Source: an uncultured Lachnospiraceae bacterium (GTDB taxonomy: Bacteria; Bacillota; Clostridia; Lachnospirales; Lachnospiraceae). From it: DNA of 21,752 nucleotides. The notes under the pieces are model-generated. The model searched no databases. It was given only the letters and a program-made list of their open reading frames with translations, and had not been told where the DNA came from. The stretch is taken from assembly GCA_949076555.1 (NCBI GenBank), contig CARUOB010000041.1:1-21752 (forward strand). Reading direction: 5' to 3'. How positions within the stretch are numbered: the first letter of the stretch is position 1; every line of letters starts with the position of its first letter. A program made the translations under genes and the position numbers. Shown in pieces: positions 1 to 7,647 of this stretch.

Positions 1-68
<68 letters not shown>

Positions 69-408
69 TTAGCTAATGGAGATCCTTGTAATTACTACAT
101 TTGTGGTGATTATGAGGGTTTTTATTTTTACAGCATTTAATAGCCATTGGTGAATAATCGACTTTTTAAAAGAAGTAGGTAAACAATACAAAGTAAAAAT
201 GTAAATATATATGGTAGAGTCAAATGAAAAAGTCGTGTTAAAAGATAGAGAAAACGTTGGAATATACAGCATTTTCTCTATCTTTTTAATCTCTTCTAAT
301 CGGATTTTAGAATAGAAATTTCTAACGGAGTATGATACCATTAGTAGGCAAATGTTTTTTGAACATGATATGCACAATAAAGAGAAGGACGACGGAAGGT
401 GAAGGAAT
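69..408. other. AT-rich intergenic region between tRNA-Phe and the EIIC gene
   Basis: About 340 bases with no convincing reading frame. The stretch is markedly AT-rich compared with the rest of the window. It holds the inverted repeat at 238-289, a short palindrome CATTAGCTAATG directly after the tRNA (67-78), and a small dyad TTAGAA/TTCTAA near 305-325 that could be an operator for the downstream gene. I saw no strong promoter. Confidence 0.6.
238..289. terminator. AT-rich inverted repeat, possible bidirectional terminator
   Basis: The left arm at 238-254 (TTAAAAGATAGAGAAAA) is complementary to the right arm at 272-289 with a single-base length difference, around a 17-base loop. The right arm ends in a T-run, as an intrinsic terminator would, and could end tRNA transcription or shield the EIIC gene. 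The stem is AT-rich and the loop long, so a short mobile-element remnant is also possible. Confidence 0.5.
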
Positions 409-1503
409 ATGAGTAAGTTAAAAAAAGGCATTCTGGCGGCATTTGATCATGTGACGGAGTGCATGATGCCGATTATACCGATTCTTTTGGCGGGCGGCAT
501 ATTGAAAATTGCAGTGATGCTTTTGGCGGCGGTACATATTTTGTCGGGGACGACAGAGGTGATCATGTCGGCGCTTGCGACGACGCCCTTCTATTTTCTG
601 CCGGTGTATGTAGCTTATTCTGCGGCGAAGCATTTTGAAACGGACCCGCTGCTTGCGCTTGCCAGTGTGTGCGTTATGCTGCTTCCTGATTTTGCGTCTC
701 TGATGGAAAGCGGGGAGCGCATCACTTTTGCGGGGATACCGGTGGTGGCGGCAACTTATGCCTATAATGTAATTCCGATTATCTTATTGGTTTACTGTAT
801 GTCACAAATTGTGAAATGGCTGAAAAAGCGGATCAAAGAGAGCCTGCAGCCGTATTTTCTGGCGGTATGCGCGGTCTTTGCCACCTCGCTTTTGGGCATT
901 CTCGTCATTGAACCGATAGTCAGCCTGCTAAGCGGTCTGCTGGCAAATGGACTTGAAGTCATGCAGTTGAGGGCGCCTATGATAGCATGGGCTTTGCTTG
1001 CAGGGCTGACGACGTTTTTGGTGTCCACAGGAATGCACTGGATTTTTATAACACTGGCAATTAGCCAGATTGGAGTGACGGGCGTGGATTATGGCATCAT
1101 GGTGGCTTTTCTGATATCGAATATATCGCTTGCAGGCTGCGATCTTGCGGTGTTCGTCAAGTCGAAAACGGCGGATAAGAAGGCGATGTCAATAAGCGCC
1201 ATGATTACGGAGTTTGTTTCGGGCATTGCGGAACCGTCGATTTTCGGTGTGTGCTTTAAGGAGAAAACGCCGCTGATCGGCAATATTTTCGGCTGCATGA
1301 TTGCGGGGGCGGTGCAGGGACTTTTGACGGTACACTGTTATACTTTCGCGTTCCCGTGCGTTTCGACGATTTTGATGTTTTACAGTGTGGACGATCCGGC
1401 TAACTTATGGAAGGCGGCTGCGGTGGCAGTTGTGTCTTTTGTGGCCAGTTTTCTTGTTACAGCGCTTGTGTACCGAGATACGGAAAAGGCATCGGGGAAT
1501 TGA
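409..1503 (+). CDS. PTS sugar transporter EIIC permease domain, stand-alone
   Basis: A 364-residue polytopic membrane protein that matches the EIIC domain of the glucose/sucrose/beta-glucoside PTS superfamily. It has repeated hydrophobic segments and the characteristic loop Gly-Ile-Ala-Glu-Pro-Ser-Ile-Phe-Gly at residues 272-280 (E275-P276), close to the family motif GITEPAIFGV. EIIC forms the sugar channel in the inner membrane and takes phosphate from EIIB on its substrate side. Here neither an EIIB nor an EIIA domain is fused or encoded next door, so the protein is shorter than usual EIIBC proteins (about 450-630 residues). It starts directly with the EIIC N-terminus, so this looks like a separate permease rather than a random truncation. 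The start ATG is preceded by purine-rich GAAGGTGAAGGA. The sugar cannot be told; partner domains elsewhere in the genome would be needed. Confidence 0.85.
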   Translation: MSKLKKGILAAFDHVTECMMPIIPILLAGGILKIAVMLLAAVHILSGTTEVIMSALATTPFYFLPVYVAYSAAKHFETDPLLALASVCVMLLPDFASLMESGERITFAGIPVVAATYAYNVIPIILLVYCMSQIVKWLKKRIKESLQPYFLAVCAVFATSLLGILVIEPIVSLLSGLLANGLEVMQLRAPMIAWALLAGLTTFLVSTGMHWIFITLAISQIGVTGVDYGIMVAFLISNISLAGCDLAVFVKSKTADKKAMSISAMITEFVSGIAEPSIFGVCFKEKTPLIGNIFGCMIAGAVQGLLTVHCYTFAFPCVSTILMFYSVDDPANLWKAAAVAVVSFVASFLVTALVYRDTEKASGN

Positions 1504-1803
1504 TGTCTGTCAGTTTGAAGCGGTATTTTTGACTGTAAAACGCACAGTTTTGCGGTGAATATGTTATACTTATAGGGAGGAATCGGCCGCTGTGTAACGG
1601 AAAATGCGGATATCAAACCGTATTTAGAAGCCGCATAGGGCAAAACGCGGGAGAAAGCGGCGAAACAATATCCGGAAAAGCCGGAAGCGCAATAAGCGGT
1701 TTAGGGCATCGCGGCTGTTTTGTGATGAGATGTGGCAGTTACGAAATATGAAATACAGCCGATATAAAAAGTAGTTGACAGCACAATAAAAAGGAGTGCA
1801 GCG
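1504..1803. other. Gene-free region upstream of the CgeB-like gene
   Basis: About 300 bases without a supported gene. It contains a candidate extended -10 promoter at 1562-1570 and weak dyads (ATGCGG at 1604-1609 with CCGCAT at 1631-1636). One frame from about 1594 to 1695 reads like coding sequence but has no start and is broken by stops, so it could be an old gene remnant. No riboswitch class was recognised. Confidence 0.5.
1562..1570 (+). promoter_or_regulatory. Candidate extended -10 promoter
   Basis: TGTTATACT has the TG-N-TATACT form of an extended -10 element. No good -35 hexamer sits 17 bases upstream (GCACAG at 1542-1547). If used, it gives a long leader of roughly 225 bases before the CgeB-like gene. 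Confidence 0.35.
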
Positions 1804-2985
1804 ATGAAGAAGCTGTTGTTTTTTACGGGTGATATTGAGACGCAGGGGTATTTTTCCCTACAGATTGCGGAAGCGATGAAAGCGCTTGGGCATGAAATTT
1901 TTATTTACGATCTGAGCAGGCCGTGGGAGAGCACGGAGAAGTTCTTTCGGTTTTTTGAAAAGGGGAACACGGCTCTGATCAATTTTAACTTTCATGGAAT
2001 GAGCGGGGAGCCATATTTTTTGGATGAGAATGATACGATGATGTGGGAGGCGCTGGGCATTCCAAGCTATAATATTGTGGTGGATCACCCCATGTATTAT
2101 CATCATTTTCTGGAAAAGGTGCCAGCAAATTACCATCACATCAGCATAGACAGAAACCATGAGACTTATATGCGCAGATTTTTTCCGGAAATTGAGAACG
2201 GGCCGTTTTTGCCGCTTGCGGGTACGAAACTGCATCCGCGAAAGACAAATGTGCCGATTGCATGCCGGAAGTATGATGTGACGATGGTGGGGAATTATTG
2301 CAAACCATCGACGTTTGATAAATATATTACAAGGATTGACGAAGAGTACACAGCCTTTTATCATGGAATGATAGATGATCTTTTTGCGAACCCGGATCGA
2401 ACGGTAGAGGAAGTGGCGGAGGCGCATCTTCTGGCGGAATTATCCGAAGTGCCAAAAGAGGAGCTGAAAAAGACTTTTGCCGCGCTTACCTTTATTGACT
2501 TGTATGTGCGTTATACGTTCCGGGGACGGGCAGTGCAGGAGTTGGCGGATGCGGGAATTAAGGTACATGTTTTCGGTGACGGATGGGAGCTTTTGGAATG
2601 CAGACATCCGGAGAATCTGCTCATTATGAACAGTCTGAACTCTGAGGGATGTCTAAAAAAGCTGTGCCAGACGAAGCTGTCCCTGAATGTGATGCCGTGG
2701 TTCAAGAACGGCGCGCATGACAGAATATTTAATTCCATGTTGAACGGGGCGGTCTGTCTGACAGACAGCAGTATTTATCTGGATGAAATTTTGCATGACG
2801 GCAAGGACTGTCGTCTGTACTCATTGAAGGAGATGGAGCGGCTGCCGGAAATAGCGGAGGAATTGCTGGCAGATCCGGATCGTATGCAGGCAGTTGCGGA
2901 TGGCGGTTACGAGATGGCGGAGGCGGGACACACCTGGGCACATCGTGCAAAGAAGCTGCATAATCTGGTGGAAGAAGAACAGTAA
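1804..2985 (+). CDS. CgeB-like family glycosyltransferase
   Basis: A 393-residue soluble protein. The N-terminal part begins like a Rossmann-type GT-B fold (MKKLLFFTGD, then helices). The C-terminal part, about residues 240-385, matches the Glyco_trans_1_2 domain of CgeB/spore-maturation glycosyltransferases: the KLSLNVMPWF strand, then H305-D306-R307 with IFNSMLNGAVCLTD, a pattern in which a conserved acidic/Arg region contacts the nucleotide sugar, and then YLDEILHDG. The start is set by AAAAAGGAG about 7 bases upstream. It is probably co-transcribed with the HD-domain gene 45 bases downstream. Donor and acceptor are unknown. In Bacillus, cgeB acts on the outer spore surface, but many clostridial homologues are uncharacterised, so I name only the family. 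Confidence 0.75.
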   Translation: MKKLLFFTGDIETQGYFSLQIAEAMKALGHEIFIYDLSRPWESTEKFFRFFEKGNTALINFNFHGMSGEPYFLDENDTMMWEALGIPSYNIVVDHPMYYHHFLEKVPANYHHISIDRNHETYMRRFFPEIENGPFLPLAGTKLHPRKTNVPIACRKYDVTMVGNYCKPSTFDKYITRIDEEYTAFYHGMIDDLFANPDRTVEEVAEAHLLAELSEVPKEELKKTFAALTFIDLYVRYTFRGRAVQELADAGIKVHVFGDGWELLECRHPENLLIMNSLNSEGCLKKLCQTKLSLNVMPWFKNGAHDRIFNSMLNGAVCLTDSSIYLDEILHDGKDCRLYSLKEMERLPEIAEELLADPDRMQAVADGGYEMAEAGHTWAHRAKKLHNLVEEEQ

Positions 2986-3030
2986 AAATGCTTGCAGGCA
3001 TTACCTGCAGGAAATGGAGGAAAAGGAAGA

Positions 3031-3573
3031 ATGGAACTGTTTAGGAACCATCAAAAGAAACGCAGAGAGCGTCTGCAGAGACTTTATGAACGCCACAAGA
3101 GAATCCATAAGCTGCTCCGGGAGCACGGAGAAGATATCCTGAGATCTGAAAACTTTATTAGAACCAGAAAGCACATACAGCACGGTACCATGACGGTGCA
3201 CAATCACTGCATGGATGTGGCCCGTTACAGTCTTATGATAAACAGCAGACTCGGGATTGGCTGCAATAAGCATGATCTGATCCGGGGCGCGCTGCTCCAT
3301 GATTATTTTCTTTATGACTGGCACGATAAGGCGTATTTGTCTCAGAGAAAACGCCTGCATGGTTTTCACCATCCGATGACAGCGCTTCAAAACGCGGAAA
3401 AGGAGTATCATTTGAACGATATCCAACGGGAAATTATAAAGAAACATATGTGGCCTTTGTCGGTGGTGCCACCCACTTGCAGAGAGGCCTGGGTAGTGAC
3501 GGCCGCTGATAAGTATTGCTCGCTGATGGAAACCGTGGGCTTTCACCGGGGACATGGGGCAAGAGCGTCATGA
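3031..3573 (+). CDS. HD-domain metal-dependent hydrolase
   Basis: A 180-residue protein with an HD phosphohydrolase domain. The metal-ligand pattern is visible: H57/H59 in VHNHC, the H90-D91 doublet in LLHDY, H113-H114 in FHHP, and the late Asp in AADKYCS. The N-terminus is highly basic (residues 5-30, many Arg/Lys). I chose ATG 3031 because GGAGG (3016-3020) and AAGGAAG precede it; a frame extending upstream to 2992 would need a TTG start and would include the Shine-Dalgarno. The gene ends in an ATGA overlap with the decarboxylase gene, indicating translational coupling. HD enzymes of this size hydrolyse phosphomonoester or nucleotide substrates; the substrate here is unknown. Confidence 0.8.
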   Translation: MELFRNHQKKRRERLQRLYERHKRIHKLLREHGEDILRSENFIRTRKHIQHGTMTVHNHCMDVARYSLMINSRLGIGCNKHDLIRGALLHDYFLYDWHDKAYLSQRKRLHGFHHPMTALQNAEKEYHLNDIQREIIKKHMWPLSVVPPTCREAWVVTAADKYCSLMETVGFHRGHGARAS

Positions 3574-5018
3574 CGGCGGGAAAAGGCCTGTATCAGGCAT
3601 TATCAGACTATGCGGCAAGCGACTTTTATCCCTGTCACATGCCGGGCCACAAACGGAATCCGGCTGGCGGCGAGATGGCGGATTATTATAGAATCGATAT
3701 AACGGAGATAGACGGTTTTGACAATCTGCATCAGGCGGAAGGGATTCTGAAGGAGGCGCAGCTTCGGGCAAATCGACTTTACGGGGCGGATGAAACCTTT
3801 TATATGGTAAACGGCAGCTCCGGCGGCGTGCTGGCGGCTATTATGGCGGCGGTCGAGCCGTTTGATGAGATTCTGATCGCGAGAAACTGTCATAAGTCGG
3901 TATATCATGCGGCGATTCTGCATGGACTGATTGTGCGGTATTATTATCCGAAAATAATGACGGAGTACGATATTTTTGACGGGGCGTCCGCAGCGGAGAT
4001 CGGCAGTCTTTTGGACACCTACCCTGAGGTAAAGGCGGTGGTCATCACTTCTCCGACTTACGAGGGCGTTGTTTCTGATATTCCCGGTATTGCGGCCGCA
4101 GTACATGAGCGGGGGAAGATTTTGATTGTGGATGAGGCACACGGTGCGCATTTGGGGCTGGCGCCGCATCTGCCGCAGGGAGCCATCGAGGGAGGAGCGG
4201 ATCTGGTCATTCACAGTCTGCATAAAACACTGCCGTCTATGACGCAGACGGCGCTTCTACATGTGAAAGGCAGCAGGATTGACAGGGAGAAAGTGCGAGG
4301 ATATCTTTCCATGCTGCAAAGCAGCAGTCCCTCTTATGTACTTATGGCGAGCATGGATGCCTGCATGGGATTTTTGGAAGAGCGGGGACAGGAACGATTT
4401 GACGCGATGAGGAAACATTATGACATTTTTTGTGAAAAGACCGCGTCTTTCAAACATATCCGCATCGGAAAAATGTCGAAAGAGCTGCGAGAAAGGTATG
4501 AACTGAGGGATTGGGATTTTGGAAAAATAGTGATTTCCGTCAAGGGAACGAGCATGACGGGAAAGGAGCTTGGTGATATTCTGCGCAAGACCTATCATCT
4601 GGAGATGGAGATGGCGGCGGAAAGCTATGTGCTGGCGATTATGACGCTGATGGATGAAGGAGCTGGCTGGCAGAGATTGGCTGACGCGCTTGGTGAAATA
4701 GATGGTAGGATAGAGGAGAGCGCGGATGACGGGAGTCTTGAAGCCGGGAAAAGAGCTTTGTATTCGAGCGGACCGCTGAAAGGACGCATGACGCCTGCAC
4801 GGGCATTTCACAGCGAACGGGAGACAGTTCCCATGCAGAAGGCAGTAGGAAGAACCGCGTCCGGATTTATCAATCTTTACCCGCCCGGAAGTCCTATTGT
4901 AGCGCCGGGAGAGGTGCTGAATGAGGCGATGGTAGAGCGGATCGAGGAATGCCGCAGAATGGGGCTGCATATGCAGGGTGTGTCCGAGAAGGGTGAGATT
5001 GTTGTAGTGGCGCTGTAG
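3570..5018 (+). CDS. Orn/Lys/Arg decarboxylase-family PLP enzyme (YaaO-like)
   Basis: A 482-residue fold-type-I PLP enzyme. The N-terminus has HMPGHKR (residues 23-29), diagnostic for the Orn/Lys/Arg decarboxylase major domain. Cofactor-site features follow: GSSGG, SPTYEG, DEAHGAH (D188, H191) and SLHKTLPSMTQ with Schiff-base lysine K219. The C-terminal domain ends with the conserved YPPGSPI motif. The length matches the short Firmicute form (YaaO/SpeA type), not the long 700-residue E. coli type. The start ATG overlaps the HD gene stop (ATGA); a longer frame from 3516 lies inside that gene and is unlikely. In many Firmicutes this gene sits just upstream of a nucleotide kinase, yaaR, holB and yaaT, as it does here apart from the kinase. 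Substrate (lysine, arginine or ornithine) cannot be assigned from sequence alone. Confidence 0.9.
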   Translation: MTAGKGLYQALSDYAASDFYPCHMPGHKRNPAGGEMADYYRIDITEIDGFDNLHQAEGILKEAQLRANRLYGADETFYMVNGSSGGVLAAIMAAVEPFDEILIARNCHKSVYHAAILHGLIVRYYYPKIMTEYDIFDGASAAEIGSLLDTYPEVKAVVITSPTYEGVVSDIPGIAAAVHERGKILIVDEAHGAHLGLAPHLPQGAIEGGADLVIHSLHKTLPSMTQTALLHVKGSRIDREKVRGYLSMLQSSSPSYVLMASMDACMGFLEERGQERFDAMRKHYDIFCEKTASFKHIRIGKMSKELRERYELRDWDFGKIVISVKGTSMTGKELGDILRKTYHLEMEMAAESYVLAIMTLMDEGAGWQRLADALGEIDGRIEESADDGSLEAGKRALYSSGPLKGRMTPARAFHSERETVPMQKAVGRTASGFINLYPPGSPIVAPGEVLNEAMVERIEECRRMGLHMQGVSEKGEIVVVAL

Positions 5019-5021
5019 CGG

Positions 5022-5050
5022 TTGAAATTCTTATTATATTAAGGTAAGAT
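5022..5050 (+). promoter_or_regulatory. Candidate sigma-A promoter for the yaaR-holB-yaaT block
   Basis: TTGAAA (5022-5027) and TAAGAT (5045-5050) are separated by exactly 17 bases, starting 3 bases after the decarboxylase stop codon. The -35 matches consensus at 5 of 6 positions and the -10 at 4 of 6. Transcription would begin near 5057. Confidence 0.5.
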
Positions 5051-5051
5051 A

Positions 5052-5144
5052 ATGGCATGGGAAGACAGAACTTTTTACAACGACCGGTTGGAAAGCTGTC
5101 TGGACGAGATTATGGATTATCTGTGGGAGCGCCTGATGCCGTAA
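5052..5144 (+). CDS. Possible 30-residue small ORF, unrecognised
   Basis: An ATG-started frame of 30 codons with a charged, aromatic-rich product (MAWEDRTFY at the start, YLWERLMP at the end). A purine-rich AAGGTAAG precedes it but overlaps the -10 of the candidate promoter, so a transcript from that promoter would start inside this frame. It could be translated only from read-through from the decarboxylase gene. It occupies the place where a nucleotide kinase gene usually lies. I recognise no family, and it may be non-coding. Confidence 0.25.
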   Translation: MAWEDRTFYNDRLESCLDEIMDYLWERLMP

Positions 5145-5187
5145 CAGAAAATCCGGGATTGTACTGTTATGTTGGGAGGTGATGGGA

Positions 5188-5628
5188 GTGGACATTAAAG
5201 TGAATCAGGTGCAGCAGGCGCCTCAGATTGAACAGCCGCAGCAGGCGCAGGAGGCGGACGGTACTTTCAAGTTCACTCTGGTCAGCAGGATCGAGGAGCA
5301 GGATTTGCAAAATGCCCTGGCCGGTATGATGGAGGAGATTACCAGACAGGGAAATAAACTTGCAAAGCACCGGGATATCAAGGATATGAAGCGTTATCGC
5401 GCGCTGGTGAAAGATTTTCTGAATGAGATTGTCAACCGTTCCCATGCTTTTTCCAGAGAAAACTTTCTGGACAGAAGAGGCCGGCACAGAGTTTACGGGA
5501 TCATTCGTCTGATTGACCAGAATTTAGATGCGCTGGCGCAGGAGCTTGTTAAGGACGAACAGGACAATCTGGCGATTTTGGAAAGAATAGGTGAAATACG
5601 GGGGTTATTGCTGGATATCTTTACTTAG
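5188..5628 (+). CDS. yaaR: YaaR family protein (DUF327)
   Basis: A 146-residue, mainly helical soluble protein. The C-terminal two thirds match the YaaR/DUF327 family (segments DIKDMKRYRALVKDF, ENFLDRRGRHRVYGIIRLID and a leucine-rich end), and the N-terminal 30 residues are Gln-rich. I chose GTG 5188: the near-perfect Shine-Dalgarno GGGAGGTGAT (5174-5183) is 8 bases from it, whereas ATG 5182 overlaps that site and is only 2 bases from its core. The molecular function of YaaR is not established. Its conserved position beside holB and yaaT is the main support for the assignment. Confidence 0.9.
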   Translation: MDIKVNQVQQAPQIEQPQQAQEADGTFKFTLVSRIEEQDLQNALAGMMEEITRQGNKLAKHRDIKDMKRYRALVKDFLNEIVNRSHAFSRENFLDRRGRHRVYGIIRLIDQNLDALAQELVKDEQDNLAILERIGEIRGLLLDIFT

Positions 5629-5667
5629 CCGTTATTTGGCGGCTGGGAACTTACGGGGGATAAATGT

Positions 5668-6657
5668 ATGGCAAAGTTTTCGGATATTGTCGGGCAGGAA
5701 GAGCTAAAGCATCATATACGGAATGCGATTGAGACGGACAAGGTCTCCCACGCTTATATTATCAATGGTGAGCGCAATGCGGGCAAAGAGTTTATCGCCC
5801 GTCTGTTTGCGATGGCCTTACAGTGTGAAAAGGGTGGTGCGGAGCCGTGCGGGGAATGCCATTCCTGCAAACAGGCGATAAGCTACAACCAGCCGGATAT
5901 CATCTATGTCAGCCACGAAAAGCCAAATACCATCGGCGTGGAGGATATCAGGGGACAGATTAACAATGATATCGGAATTAAGCCTTACAGTAGTCCTCGC
6001 AAGATTTATATCATGAATGAGGGCGAGAAAATGACGCCTCAGGCGCAGAATGCGCTCTTAAAAACACTGGAGGAGCCGCCGTCCTATGCGGTGATTCTGA
6101 TTCTCACTTCCAACGTGGAGGAGCTTCTGCCCACGATCATCAGCCGTTGTGTGGTATTAAACATGAAGCCGGTGCCGGATACGCTTGTGAAAAAGTATTT
6201 AATGGAAGAGCTGGCGGTGCCTGATTATAAGGCGAATATTTGCGTTGCGTTCGCAAGGGGAAATGTGGGCAAGGCGAAGCATCTTGCGGGCAGCGAGGAG
6301 TTTGAGAAAGTCAAGGAAGAAGCCATTTCACTTGTGAAATATATCAATGACATGGAGATCAACGAGATCGTTAAGGCGATCAAAAAGATTACGGAGTACA
6401 ATCTGGATATCAATGACTATCTGGATATTTTGACGGTCTGGTACAGGGATGTGCTTTTGTTTAAGGCGACGAAAGACATGAACAGTCTGATTTTCCGCAA
6501 TGAGATCCAGCAGATCAGGAAGGTGGCGGACAGAAGCACCTATGAGGGGATCGAGACGATTGTGAATGCGCTTCAGCAGGCGAAGAGAAGGCTGGAAGCT
6601 AACGTCAACTTTGACTTGACGATGGAGCTTTTACTGCTGACGATCAAGGAAAATTGA
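5668..6657 (+). CDS. holB: DNA polymerase III subunit delta'
   Basis: A 329-residue AAA+ clamp-loader subunit that helps load the sliding clamp at the replication fork. Visible features are FSDIVGQEELKHHI, a P-loop-like G34-E-R-N-A-G-K40-E41 that lacks the Ser/Thr after Lys, a zinc-binding cysteine set C53, C61, C64, C67, the segment MTPQAQNALLKTLEEPP, and the arginine-finger SRC motif S159-R160-C161. The altered P-loop agrees with delta' being a non-ATP-hydrolysing stator that supplies the arginine finger to its neighbour. GGGGGA lies 7 bases before the ATG. The gene follows yaaR by 39 bases and precedes yaaT, the standard Firmicute order. Confidence 0.95.
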   Translation: MAKFSDIVGQEELKHHIRNAIETDKVSHAYIINGERNAGKEFIARLFAMALQCEKGGAEPCGECHSCKQAISYNQPDIIYVSHEKPNTIGVEDIRGQINNDIGIKPYSSPRKIYIMNEGEKMTPQAQNALLKTLEEPPSYAVILILTSNVEELLPTIISRCVVLNMKPVPDTLVKKYLMEELAVPDYKANICVAFARGNVGKAKHLAGSEEFEKVKEEAISLVKYINDMEINEIVKAIKKITEYNLDINDYLDILTVWYRDVLLFKATKDMNSLIFRNEIQQIRKVADRSTYEGIETIVNALQQAKRRLEANVNFDLTMELLLLTIKEN

Positions 6658-6732
6658 ATGGGAAGCCGGGAAATCATACTACGCTTTCGGTTTGGAAATT
6701 TAAGTTGTAGGTAATATGGAGGTTAATAGATT

Positions 6733-7632
6733 ATGGTTAAGGTAATAGGCGTGCGGTTTCGTACCGCAGGTAAAGTATATTTTTTTGATCCCGGGAAACT
6801 GGAGATCAAACAGGGGGATCATGTAATCGTGGAGACGGCCCGGGGCATTGAGTACGGTACGGTGATCGGGGCGCCCAGAGAGATAGAGGCGGACAAGGTA
6901 GTTCAGCCGCTAAAATCGGTTTTAAGGATAGCGAATCAGAAGGATGATGAGCAGGAGGCGTCGAACAGGCAGAAGGAAAAAGACGCCTTCAAAATTTGTC
7001 TGGAAAAAATTAGAAAACATGGTCTGCAAATGAAACTGATCGACGCGGAGTACACGTTCGACAACAATAAGGTTCTCTTCTATTTTACGGCGGACGGCCG
7101 TATTGACTTCAGGGAGCTGGTGAAGGATCTGGCGTCCGTGTTTAAGACAAGGATTGAGCTGCGGCAGATCGGCGTGAGGGATGAGACGAAAATTTTGGGC
7201 GGCATCGGCATTTGCGGGCGGCCGCTTTGCTGTCATACCCATTTGTCGGAGTTTGCGCCGGTTTCCATCAAGATGGCGAAGGAGCAGAACTTATCCTTAA
7301 ATCCCACGAAGATTTCCGGTGTTTGCGGCAGACTGATGTGCTGCCTGAAAAATGAGGAGGAGACTTACGAGGAGCTGAACAGAAAGCTGCCGAATGTGGG
7401 GGATTATGTGACCACCGACGATGGACTGAAAGGCGAGGTGCAGAGCGTAAATGTGCTGAGGCAGCTTGTGAAGGTCATCGTGGATGTGGGGGACGAGAAG
7501 GAGATACAGGAATATCGTGCGGATCAGCTTCGCTTTAAGAGAAGGCATGGCAAGAACCGTAAGGTGGAGGCTAACGACCCTGAATTAAAAGAGTTGGAAA
7601 AACTGGAAAAAAGGGATGAGGCAGGAAAGTAG
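6733..7632 (+). CDS. ricT: PSP1-domain protein YaaT/RicT
   Basis: A 299-residue PSP1-family protein. In Bacillus subtilis YaaT (RicT) forms the Fe-S-containing complex with YlbF and YmcA that works with RNase Y in mRNA maturation and promotes Spo0A activation. The cysteine motifs are intact: C161-GRPL-C166-C167 and C198-GRLM-C203-C204, as required for cluster binding in the family. The N-terminal region has the PSP1 beta-rich start (VKVIGVRFRTAGKVYFFDPG) and the C-terminus is a charged Lys/Glu tail. GGAGG at 6718-6722 sets the start. Its presence fits a sporulating or sporulation-derived Firmicute, although yaaT also occurs in non-sporulating relatives. Confidence 0.93.
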   Translation: MVKVIGVRFRTAGKVYFFDPGKLEIKQGDHVIVETARGIEYGTVIGAPREIEADKVVQPLKSVLRIANQKDDEQEASNRQKEKDAFKICLEKIRKHGLQMKLIDAEYTFDNNKVLFYFTADGRIDFRELVKDLASVFKTRIELRQIGVRDETKILGGIGICGRPLCCHTHLSEFAPVSIKMAKEQNLSLNPTKISGVCGRLMCCLKNEEETYEELNRKLPNVGDYVTTDDGLKGEVQSVNVLRQLVKVIVDVGDEKEIQEYRADQLRFKRRHGKNRKVEANDPELKELEKLEKRDEAGK

Positions 7633-7647
7633 ACCGGAGAGCGGACT

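Noticed and set aside
1594..1695. Coding-like frame upstream of the CgeB-like gene
   Set aside because: It has no start codon and contains stop codons (about 1636 and 1693); at most an old gene remnant.
1571..1803. Riboswitch in the possible long leader of the CgeB-like gene
   Set aside because: No known aptamer motif was found and the dyads are weak.
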